Below are positions 33,505 to 43,145 of a DNA stretch of 64,000 nucleotides, piece by piece. Within the stretch, counting starts at the first letter, position 1. The number at the start of each line of letters is the position of its first letter. The notes below the pieces were generated by a model that was given only the letters and a program-made list of their open reading frames with translations, was not told the origin of the DNA and did not search any database. Source of the stretch: Selaginella moellendorffii (taxonomy: Eukaryota > Streptophyta > Lycopodiopsida > Selaginellales > Selaginellaceae). The DNA lies in contig NW_003314307.1 in NCBI RefSeq assembly GCF_000143415.4, positions 910,952 to 974,951 of the forward strand. The letters are read 5' to 3'. The position numbers and the translations under genes were made by a program.

Positions 33505-36500
33505 TGTATGAAATGGAACAAGAAGAAAATTTTTTTGCTACACTTTCAGATTATCCTATATATGGTGTTTACATGTTATTAAAAACTAAATGAACTGTTA
33601 TTAAAAACTAAAAGAACTGTAATGCTCCATGGACAAATGATGTTGTTGTTGTGTTTGTTAGTGATGATAGAGAACTGCCTCATAGTCATGAAATTTGCAT
33701 ATATCCAACTGTAAGCAATTCTAAATGTATCTCAACACTTGATTATAATTGTGATCCAATGGTTTACCCATTAATATTTCCTTTTGGTAACAAAGGCTAG
33801 CACAAAAATATTTTTAATTCCGGATGTCAAATTACATTACTTCAATATTATGCATACTGTTTATCTATAAGAGACACAATACACTTTGGTTTTGATCAAA
33901 TTTTACATGTAGGAAAACTCACACAATAATATATAGTCGATGACTGGTCTTATGGATTATGTTGCAAACCGTGCTACTAATGAAAATATAAATTCAAACA
34001 AGATTGTTATTTTACCTTCAAGTTTTGGGGGTGGCCCTAAAGCAATGCAACAAAATTATTTAAATACAATGGCTATAGTTATTCATTTTTCAAAGCCAGA
34101 TTTTTTCATTACTTTTACATGCACTCCCAAATGGCCAGAAATTTCTAAAAAATTACATCAAAATGAAGGCCTTGAAGATCATCTAGGCTTGGTTTCTAGA
34201 GTATTTCATATCAAGCTTAAAGAATTTTTGAATGATATTACTAAAAAATATATTTTTGGAAATTGTATTGCTTTTATATATGTAATTGAATTTCAAAGGA
34301 GAGGCCTTCCACATTGTCACTTTCTAGGGATTTTATCTGATGAAAACAAGATTAAAAATTGTGATGCTATTAATCAATACATAATGGCACAATTGCTTGA
34401 TCCTCAAAATGAACTTGAAATTTTTAAAATAATTACCTCTAATATGATACATAGTCCATGTGGGCATCTTTAACCTAATAGTCCTTGCATGGAAAATGGC
34501 ACTTGCTCAAAGGCATGTTTTAATTTGGGATGAAATCCCAACTTTTTAAATACACGTTATATATCTGCTCCAAAAGCAATATAGATACTTTTTAAATTTA
34601 AAATACATGGTTATTTGACCCCTATAATCTGTCTTTCTATCCATCTTCTAAATTTTCAAAATGTCTATTTTATAGAAGGTTTTACACAAATGGCACTTCA
34701 AAGAGCTACTCAAAATGATACAATGTTGACAAAATCGTTTGAATTAAATATAAATGAATGAAATGCTAGACAATGTATTCTGTGTCTCCATCCAATGTTG
34801 AATTATATTATTTACATCTTATTTTACTCCATAAAAAAGGTGTTATGTTTTTCAAAGATCTCAAAACAGTTAACAATATTTATTATGACACATTTAAACA
34901 AATTTCAGATATAATAGGGTTTATAGTTGATGATATCGAATGGGAAAAATGTTTAGAAAATACTTGCTTTTTTAGAATGCTATCACAATTAAAACAATTA
35001 TTTGTATTACTTTGTACTTTTTGCACTCCAAATGATCTTTATTTTTTATGGGATAAATTGAAAGACTTCTTTTCTAAGGATTTCATGCAAAAAAATCTAA
35101 TTTTTCATTATGAATATGTTTTACATAATATAAATATAAAAATGAAAATGCATGGCATAATTAATCAAAACTACCATCTACCTTTCCCGTCTGAAAATTT
35201 TGATAATGAAAATAATGTCAACTCAACACAAATATATCAAAATGTTGAACAAAATATTTCTCAATTTAATCAAGAATAGTTAAATATTTTTAATGATATT
35301 CTTAATGTTATTGATCACCCAACTGAGCATAATCAATACATTTTCATTGATGGTCCTGGTAGTACTGGTAAAACATTTTTTCTTAACACTCTTAGAAATA
35401 TTTTACAACAAAAAAAAAAAATGTTGTTAGCATGGCTATTCCAATAAATGAAATATCAACTTTTGCTATAACTGCTAATAGTGAAGCAGGTATAAGAATC
35501 AAAACTACTAACGTATTGTTATGGGATGAAATAAGTATAGTTCACACTCATGCATTCACTACTGTTGATCGAATGTTGCGAGACTTAAAAATACATCATT
35601 ACCTTTTGGTGGCATAATTGTTGTCACTAGTGGGGACTTTAGAGAAACACTTCTAATCATTCCACATGGACATAGGGCATATATTGTTTCAAGTTTTATA
35701 AAAATGAATAAATTATAGAGATTATTTAGAAAATTATCTTTGAAAACAAATATGTGACTTGTTGAAAGTGATAAATCATGGGCTGAATGGCTTCTCAAAG
35801 TTGGAAATGGTGAAAATTTTCAAAATTTACCATCTTTACCTTCTAACTCCATTTTATTACCTCATACACAACTAATTTATTCATCTAATATTGATTTTGT
35901 CTACTCTTCAGTATTTGATATTTCAAACCCTATCAAGTCATATTTACCCCACTTAATGATGACACATTTGCAATCAATAACACTATTGTTTTTAGATTAC
36001 AAGGTGATTCATATATCTACAAAAGTTTTGATTTTATTGATATTGAACATCCTGAAAAATTTTCAATAGAATTCCTAAATTCTATCACACCTTCTAGTTT
36101 CCCACCACATAAAATCTCTTTCAAACAAGGTGCTATTCTTATCCTCCTAAGAAATATGTCTTCATCAGCAAGACTATGCAATGGCACATGTCTCATCCTG
36201 AAAACTGCACTACCAAATGTTTTAGACTGTGGAATTATGATGGGGCAATTTAAGGGGACAAAAGTTTTTATCCCACGTATCACACTAATACCATCAAATA
36301 TAAAAATTCCGTTCAAAATGTCCAAAAGACAATTTCAAATCCATTTAAGTTACTGCTTAACAATCCCCAAATGCCAAGGACAAACATTTGACTGAGTTGG
36401 AGTTTACTTGTTCCCCCCTAGTTTTCACTCATGGGCAACTTTATGTGGCTTTATCAAGATACACATCACTACATGGCATTAGAATTAAAGTTCAAAACAC

Positions 36501-36600
36501 CACATGCCAAAGCCACCTCCTTCCTCAAGATCCTTCTGTTTTTACAATCAACATTGTTTATAAAGAGGTTTTATATTAAACCTCTTTGTAAACCACCCAA
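33505..36600 (+). pseudogene. Helitron Rep-helicase, copy 2
   Basis: N-terminal text includes DYPIYGVYMLLKTK, then SDDRELPHSHEICIYPT and VYPLIFPFGNKG. The frame 33940-34473 carries LPSSFGGGPKAMQQNYLN, FITFTCTPKWPEI and EFQRRGLPHCHFLG (HUH motif). 34773-35279 carries DDIEWEKCLENTCFFRML. Walker A GPGSTGKTFF is near 35350-35380. 35432-35617 carries LLWDEISIVHTHAFTTVDRM (Walker B-like DE). 36156-36579 carries [22 protein letters not shown] and [20 protein letters not shown] 69-bp deletion at about 33942 and several stops show decay. A larger deletion at about 34515 removes part of the region between the Rep and helicase halves. Confidence 0.88.
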
Positions 36601-36621
36601 CATTTGTTGGGCAAGTACTCG
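33505..36621 (+). mobile_element. Autonomous-type Helitron, copy 2
   Basis: Same family as copy 1 but without the gypsy insertion. It ends with hairpin CCCAACATTTGTTGGG (36596-36611) + CAAGTACTCG, terminating at 36621, followed by the TCTATC start of the next Helitron. The 5' terminus is not found. Confidence 0.85.
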
Positions 36622-36719
36622 TCTATCACAATAAGGAGGACTTGCTAAACTTTCTAGGCCACTAGATCTAGCCAATCATAAAGGGGTTATTTCTTTAATT
36701 ATATGTTTGCAAATAATTG

Positions 36720-37365
36720 CACTGATGTTTGCTCTCGGCCAATGGGGGGTAGCCAAATTACGTGGGGCGAGAGAAGAAAGCGTTGTGACACATATTGCAG
36801 GTAAATGTGTTGACCATGACTGCACTTGCAATCTATCAAGCGAATTGGTTTTGTTTTATAATGTTTTTCTAGGGTTTATGAAATGGCGAGAGAGCCCCTA
36901 CCACTGCTGCCAATTTGCGATCCAAATCTGAGATGCTGTGTCAACGCACATCTTGGTATAGTGTGTGTCAAGATTTAATTGATTTGTCTGCACTTTCTTC
37001 TAGCATTGTTTTAGTTCCAGGTCTGCTTTGGTAGTGGTAGAGTTAAAAAATGAAGGGTCAAATGCTTTTAAGCCAAATCTATATGACAAGATGATAGTTA
37101 TTGAGCAGAGAATCACTACTGGAAACAACACTATTGTCTTGAAAAATCACCAATGTTGGTTTCTATCGTGCGAGGGATTTACGTCTTTTGTATTGTGTAT
37201 TCCAGGTGAAAAACTTTCTTCAAACAAGCAAGATTTGTGCGATGTGATCCACCATTTCAGTGTAAGCTAAGATTGTATTTTAAACTTTTCTACTTTCCTA
37301 CTGTCACCTGTTTTTTGTAGATTGACGCGGAAAACCCATGTGTGATTATGTCTCAAGACATGAGT
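36720..37365 (+). pseudogene. SMC6: Captured SMC6 fragment, copy 2 (splice sites kept)
   Basis: Exon about 37025-37148 reads VVVELKNEGSNAF, KPNLYDKM, VIEQRITTGN, VLKNHQ. The next exon (about 37207-37261) reads GEKLSSNKQDLCDVIHHFS. The third (about 37320-37365) reads IDAENPCVIMSQDMSRHY. GT...AG borders are present between them (GTAAGC after HFS; TTTTTTGTAG before IDAEN), so the fragment was captured as genomic DNA with introns. The preceding piece at 36880-36960 corresponds to the possible upstream exon of copy 1. It is truncated before the coiled-coil and cannot make a working SMC6 subunit. Confidence 0.85.
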
Positions 37366-37569
37366 CGGCATTACCACTACCACCTCCAAAGCCAGCACCG
37401 CTTGGAACTCTTTTGTCCAAGTGAAGGGAAGAGGGCGTGGTGACAGGTGTTACACCATGCACTCCTAGGGCTCCATGGCTGCTCTGCTCAGACACAGTTG
37501 TGTGGGCATTCCCGTGAGAGTCTGTGCATCTGTAAGCTCCTAGAGGAAGTGCTCACAGGGATAATAGGG

Positions 37570-37744
37570 GTGTGATGAAGGTCGGGTTCTTGAGGCAGGC
37601 ATTGCTGTTGCGGTCCTTGAAAAATCCACTGCCGAAGTAGCATAGAACGTATTCAAAATCCCTCAATGCCGGAACCTGCAACTCAAAGCTTGTCACAAAG
37701 GTGAGAATGAGGCTGGCCGATTTTACCTGACTCGTAAGCGGGCA
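37570..37744. other. 175-bp segment present only in copy 2
   Basis: It is absent at the matching place in copy 1 (about 25322). On the minus strand it reads as an uninterrupted coding-like stretch (SFELQVPALRDFEYVLCYFG, DRNSNACLKNPTFIT), probably another captured exon. The family is not recognised. Confidence 0.55.
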
Positions 37745-37850
37745 AGTAGAATGGTAGTTGAGCACACAATCCAGGCTCCTTTCGGGATCAACTCACTTGC
37801 AAGCCGCACCACAGGCAGGGCTGGTGAGGGAGTGCACCAGAAATGAAGAG

Positions 37851-38492
37851 CTAGGCTATGCTTGAATCCTGGAGCTGACTGGCACCATGGCAGTGGGTGT
37901 GGGTGATGCAAGGTATGCGAGTGACTAGATGGTGTGTGTGACCTGAAGGCGTCAAAGGAGTTCTTTGAGCTGTCAAAGGAGGGGAAGCTGAAGAAGCTGA
38001 AGTACACTGCCAGTGATCCTCCAGCATCCGCTCAAAGAGCCTGGGAGCCGAGACTACATCTCCCTGGTGGCAGTAGCTGGAGATGATCGCGTTCCAAGTT
38101 ACGGCGTCACGTCCCGTGCTGGCCGCTGAGTTGAAAACTTCACAAGCTTCCACCATGCAGCCACACCGTCTGTAGAAGCCCAGCAGAGAGTTCACGACGA
38201 CCACCTCGGCTTCCATCTCGGCATGACAGATCTGCTGGTGGATGGCACTTCCAGTCTCCAGAGCCTTGGAGCTCCCGCAGGCCTGGAGTGCAGTGGTGTA
38301 AGTTGGAGCGTCGGGTACTAGGCCTTGGACTTGCTGCATCTGCGAGAAGAGATCCAGTGCAGCCGGTGCTTGCTCCGCCTGGATGTATCCGAGCATCAGC
38401 GTTGTCCACGAGACAACATCGTGCCTCTCCATCCGGTCAAAAACTCTCCGCGCATCCACCTCTTTGTAAAGCACCCAGCATTTGCTGGGCAA
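37851..38492 (-). pseudogene. Captured PPR gene fragment, copy 2
   Basis: The same six PPR-motif stretch as copy 1 (ARRVFDRMERHDVVSWTTLM ... WNAIISSYCHQGDVVSAPRL), with a few substitutions. The frame loses PPR character after LFERMLEDHW. It lies antisense to the Helitron and ends 7 bp inside the Helitron terminal region. Confidence 0.82.
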
Positions 38493-38759
38493 GTACTCGT
38501 ATTCAAATATAGATTCTAGGATATTTTAATAGCTAATAGTTGTTGTTCATTTAGATTAATATTTTTATTTATAATTTATAATCTTTCCTAAACACTTTCT
38601 AGTATATTCTTATTTATTCTACTATTGATATGGAATAATATTAATCTTGACTCATAAATTATAAATATGTTTATAACCATTGATCAATTAAAATACTCAA
38701 TGAATGATACTAAGTATTGTCTCTCATATTTTTTGTCCTTCACCATGGTGTGCCAGCTA

Positions 38760-39540
38760 AGACCCTTTTGCGTCTTTTCAGGTACCATCTTTGTTTGGGT
38801 TTCATGGACGGCTCCATCAACCTTGCAAAGTTTACCAACCTCCCAAGAAAAGCTTTTCTCTCATTGAGCAAGAGTAGTGGATTCCATCCAGATTTCTCTC
38901 CCAGATCTGTGAGTGGAGCCTCTTCTCTGCTAAGTCGCTGTGTGCCTTGAGCGCCACCATGAAAGTCTGAGCGTTTGGCTGCTGGCTTGCTCATAGCACT
39001 CAAGAGCAAAGGTTGTTCTCAGCATATCCCAGGAAACAATGTTTTCCTACTCCATGCAAAGTCTCAGCGTTTGGAGACAGGCCAGCTTCTTGTTCCATCT
39101 GATAGAAGATGTGCTGTCCCATGATGATCGTGTTCCAGGCAGCCAACGTCATGTTTATTTGTCCTCCTGAACACTTCTGATGCTTCCACATGTCCACGAG
39201 GCTGCTTGTGACGAATGCATCGGCTTTGTATTCACAATTTGCGAGGTAGACCAACCTATCCTGTTCTTCGTCCCATCCTGTTCAACAACCTGTGTTGCAA
39301 GCCGCAGTGTAGACTTCGACCATACTTTCACAATTGCACTTCCTTGATTCCCGGCTTGACTCTAGAGAAACTTATCTGGCTGCTATGCCCTGCACTGCTT
39401 CTTCTCATCGAAATTGAGATTTGAGCGCCTGCAAGAACAGAGAGCAAAAGTAGTACGTTACCTTTTCTCAAACCTTTCGTCTCAAGCAACTTCTCTGGCC
39501 TTTGGAGGTGCACTAACGTCTGCCTCTAGAGGATAGCTCA
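38760..39540 (-). pseudogene. PPR-like gene remnant (arm B)
   Basis: The minus-strand frame at 39000-39254 reads SSLVDMWKHQKCSGGQINM, AWNTIIMG and FYQMEQEAGLSPNAETL, the counterpart of the arm A remnant. 38740-39009 carries the conserved but unassigned LLNERKAFLGRLVNFARLM. The copies differ by several small indels. Confidence 0.5.
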
Positions 39541-39739
39541 GTCAAATCGAAACTTGGTAGGTTCTTGCTCTATTTTCCAGTCCATGTTCCGAGCCAGCTG
39601 TGCAATAACTTCCAAGTCTGGTTATGTGATCTTCACTGTCCGTGAGCAAGAGCCTGCTGTCTTCTTGCTCTGCAACTTCATCTCCTTGAAGATTGTTTGT
39701 ACACAATCTTCCATGTGACAACGCATGCACTGTGCTGAG

Positions 39740-40483
39740 TTACGCATCACTGCCAGTGTTGGCAGGACACTTTGAGGAGAATCCTAGAGTGCCATTGCTG
39801 TGCGAACCACGAGTGTGAGCTTCCAGCTGTTTCGTCTCAGTCGGAGGATCGTCCACCACAACTTCGATCTGCCACCTGGGATCCTGAAAGATCACATTAC
39901 TGCGCTGCTTCCTTCGAGATAACATCCATCGCACGAGCAAAAAGCACGCGAGCAGCACCAAGATCGCAACCAAAACCCAGAGAAGAAACTGGAGCAGCGA
40001 CCACGGCGTCCTCCGAACCACTGTAACTACTGCTGCGGGTGTTGGTGTGGCCACTGCTGCGTCGTGACCGTCGCGACGATGGTGGTGGTGGTTGTGGCGT
40101 CCTCCATGGTGGTGACCATGGTGATGGTGGTGAACAACCAGAGGAGCTCCATCACCGTGATGATGATGGTACACTGCTGCTGCTGGAGCTGGATGGTGGT
40201 GGCGGGCATGATCGAGGATAGCAGGCGTTGGAGCTTGATGAGCAGGGTGGCCGTGAGCAGGGTGAACGAAAGCAGCTGGCGCTGGGGCTCGATCTGGAGC
40301 GTCACCTTGAAGAACTGGAGCTAAAGCTGGCGCTGGCTCGTGGCCTTGGTGTCCATGGTGGTGTGCTGGATGTGCTGGAGCTAGAGCTGGAGCTCGCGGG
40401 TGTGAAGCTCGGTGATGGCCGCCATGCCAGGGCGCTTGAGCTCGGTGGGCAAGCATTGGGGCGGCGTGAGGGCGAGAGACCAT
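39740..40483 (-). CDS. His/Ala/Pro-rich single-pass membrane protein (arm B copy)
   Basis: A 247-residue frame that starts at ATG 40483 (MVSRPHAAPMLAHRAQ). It is nearly identical to the arm A protein: His/Ala/Pro-rich ectodomain-like half, hydrophobic helix WSLLQFLLWVLVAILVLLAC, RRKQR patch and polar tail ending CPANTGSDA. The poly-His run is shorter than in arm A (fewer CAC repeats). This copy keeps the upstream ATG that arm A lacks, so it is the more likely functional one. The stop falls at the same place in both. The family is unknown; membrane insertion is inferred from the helix. Confidence 0.6.
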   Translation of the reverse strand: MVSRPHAAPMLAHRAQAPWHGGHHRASHPRAPALAPAHPAHHHGHQGHEPAPALAPVLQGDAPDRAPAPAAFVHPAHGHPAHQAPTPAILDHARHHHPAPAAAVYHHHHGDGAPLVVHHHHHGHHHGGRHNHHHHRRDGHDAAVATPTPAAVVTVVRRTPWSLLQFLLWVLVAILVLLACFLLVRWMLSRRKQRSNVIFQDPRWQIEVVVDDPPTETKQLEAHTRGSHSNGTLGFSSKCPANTGSDA

Positions 40484-40532
40484 AGCTTACCTGACGAGAG
40501 CTTCGACAATAGAAAAATCCAAGCGAGAAAGA

Positions 40533-41090
40533 TTATAACCTAACCCTTGACTTAGAAAAAATAAAGAGGTACTTTTGGCTTTGTGAAAAAAAAAACAAGT
40601 GGACTTGAGAGCTGGTGACGCTGTGGATTGTCAGCAAGGGTGCCATCGGGGTTGAGCATGCCAAAGAGCCCAAACCTAGATGTGAACAGTGATTTAATCT
40701 CACAATCACGAAATGCTCTAGGTATTTCAAAAAGAGAAAAATAATTTTAATTTTATGGCAACTCGCAGTGAACGAAACTTTTTACTCACTTTTTCAAACC
40801 TCTGGAAACTTGGCACTCATTGAATGTAAGTCATGGAGTTCATAGAGACTCTCAGGCAACAATGTGCATAAATTACTTCCTTTTGCAAAAAAGTGGGAAA
40901 ATCTATCCATTGCTGTTTTGATATTCTCACAGTGCAACATAGCTCTATATTGATATTGATCCACAGCTCCTCCAGAGTAGAATCGGTCAAAACACCTGGA
41001 ACGATCCAAGAATCAAACATATTTGGAGATGCAAGTATCGATCCCAAAAATCCAAAGCTTTTCTTTTCACCATTCTAGTACTCATCCTGG
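40533..41090 (-). other. Coding-like fragments upstream of the arm B gene
   Basis: Counterpart of 7350-7980. Minus-strand text includes FGLFGML-PDGTLADNPQR (about 40620-40700) and HCENIKTAMDRFSHFFAKGS (about 40870-40940). The tRNA-Ala of arm A is reduced here to its last ~20 nt at about 41033-41055. Confidence 0.35.
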
Positions 41091-41399
41091 GATTTCAAAA
41101 GCTTTTTAAGAGATGAGGTTTGGAAGGAACAGCAAGCTTTTATAGCTAAGCAGCTACATGGAAATGATATGTACATACTCAAGGTCATGAAATCTAATTT
41201 TGGCAACATCCTATGAAGTGTTCTAGGTTTAAGGCCGAGGGATTTGTGGAGAATACCCTCAAAAAGATGTTTGTGGAATCTATAGGATGGGCTGCTTGAT
41301 GTGTACGAGAGGGAACTCCTCTATTCCAGATCATCCCAATTTGATTTATATTGTGTTGGTTTTACGAATTGCTTTACTCATCCTCTTGAATAACATTGC

Positions 41400-42629
41400 A
41401 AAGCAAAACACTAGCCTTGTTCTTGTTGTTTAAAAAGAACTTAAAATGGCATCTCTCTCAAATAGCTATCACCATCAAGGATTATGCTTTATATAAAATG
41501 ATTTGCTAATACAAGGAGCTAGTAAATAATGAGCCAAGGGAGTTGACAATAATATTCTGATATACTAAAGAATATTCTATTAAGGTCTTAACTGCAAACA
41601 GTTTTATTAACCAGGTATTTTAAATAAAATTAGTAATTTAATTAATATTTACATTTGTTTAAATTACCACCATCTAATCTTTGTGGTAGAGGTTTTGTGT
41701 TATCACCAAAGATACCAAACACCATAGATCTATTATTGGTTTAGTTAAGCAAACTTGAAGTGGTATTAAATATAATTTGAACATGCTTGGATATTCTAGA
41801 ATATTTTACTATCTAATGGTTGTTGTTCATTTAGAACATTAATATCAAAGGTGGTTATAATGACAAACCAAAATAAATGTACAATCCTATCATTGATGGT
41901 GGTATTCAATAGAGCTATAAAGGTTTGGACTATCTATGATATTGTTCTTGAGTTGCAAGCCATTAACCAAAATTAACAAAAGATGCAAGAGGAGATGTAT
42001 GGCATAATGGCTATTATGTGTGGGAATATTAATGCACTTGAGGCCAGACATGGTGGTTTTCCAGTAAGACTTCCTTGATGGATTCAATGTAATATAAATA
42101 AATTAAATTATTTTTTTTTAAAAATAAATGCTAAAAAGGGGATAGTTCCATGTTCTATGCTCCACAGCTACTTCCAGATCATGCTACCACACTAGAGCAA
42201 GGGGGAATGACCTCAGACACTAGTTCATCATCTATTGCTTCAGCTGTGAATCACATTCATGTGGAGAAGTCAATTTGTCTAGTCAATCTAGATAATAGTA
42301 ATGTTATTCCTATTTATTTATTCAATAGAAGGTTATAATTACAAACATATTTATAATTTATAAACACTAATTGGAAAGCCAACATTCATTGTGACAACAA
42401 GGGGTGGTCAGAAGAAATGGTCCTTAGAAAGCACAATTTGGGACAGCGTGGTCTGGTGGATCAACCAGATGTCTTGGATGCATCAATGTCACCTTGCTTT
42501 GGAGGTCCTTGAGTCATTCAATCCAAACACCTTCAAGCTCCTATCAAGTTTGTTGATGGTCATATGTTGGTATATGAGTAAATTTTGTTAATTGAATCAT
42601 TTTAGGAACTAGATATTGTTGAGGAATCC
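41400..42629. other. AT-rich decayed repeats
   Basis: 41420-41710 is inverted relative to 15570-15830. 41720-41850 resembles the 14880-14965 region inverted, with an imperfect GGTTTAGTTAAGCAAACT palindrome. 41880-42560 contains short frames (for example 42150-42338) that suggest an old transposon or gene piece but match nothing recognised. Confidence 0.45.
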
Positions 42630-43145
42630 ACTATGGGGGGTTTCAAATGTATAGTAGGTAAAGGTATAATTTAGCTTTCACTTGCGTGCTTATTTTTGTT
42701 CTTTATTCAGTTTGGGTCCAAGCCCAAACTCCATACTATATTAATTAGTGAAGTACCTATATTCTTGTGTTAGACCATTGGTATGTTGAAATAGTGCCAA
42801 ACTCCATTTGGCTCTATTTTGCATGTTAGTTCTAACATTAGGATGCTAGAAACTCTTGGATTATTCCAATATCACTTGGTGCCCCTATCCCTTCTTTCCT
42901 TAGGTTATACATTTGAGAGTCATTCTATGTTTCGCTTTCTTCACTCTTTAGGTTTCATGTTTAGAAGTTTGGCTCCATCCTTTCATTCAATGGCCTAAAG
43001 TTTTAAAACTTGAGTTTTACTCTATTGTCCTTAGACATGTATGTGCTATATAGCAAGTGATATGTGGCACATAGAGGGTTTAGGTTCTTCTTCGTGGTTA
43101 TCCTATGGTAAATCATCATAAAATAAAGAGTAAAAATCACATCTA
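42630..43145 (+). repeat. Decayed, 5'-truncated copy of the 1.13-kb LTR
   Basis: It follows the second half of the solo LTR 62675-63810 in order: GGGTTTCAAATGTATAGTA, the 'TTTGGGTCCAAGCCCAAACTCC'-type block, the CCATTTGGCTC block, GTGGCACATAGAGGGTTTAG and TATCCTATGGTAAATCA. Many C-to-T changes make it the oldest of the three copies. Confidence 0.75.

Larger units (their letters stand above)
36622..38499 (+). mobile_element. Short Helitron carrying SMC6 and PPR pieces, copy 2
   Basis: 5' end TCTATCACAATAAGG. 3' end hairpin CCCAGCATTTGCTGGG (38474-38489) then CAAGTACTCG (38490-38499), host T at 38500. The length is 1878 bp against 1688 bp for copy 1. Most of the difference is a 175-bp segment at about 37570-37744. 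Confidence 0.78.
38500..41340 (-). repeat. Arm B of the inverted duplication (no Copia)
   Basis: In the opposite orientation it matches 13799-14930 (38500-39601) and then 7110-8925 (39623-41340). At 39602-39622 the GGAAG Copia target is single and uninterrupted. The Helitron boundary at 38499/38500 cuts the arm where arm A continues. Confidence 0.85.
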
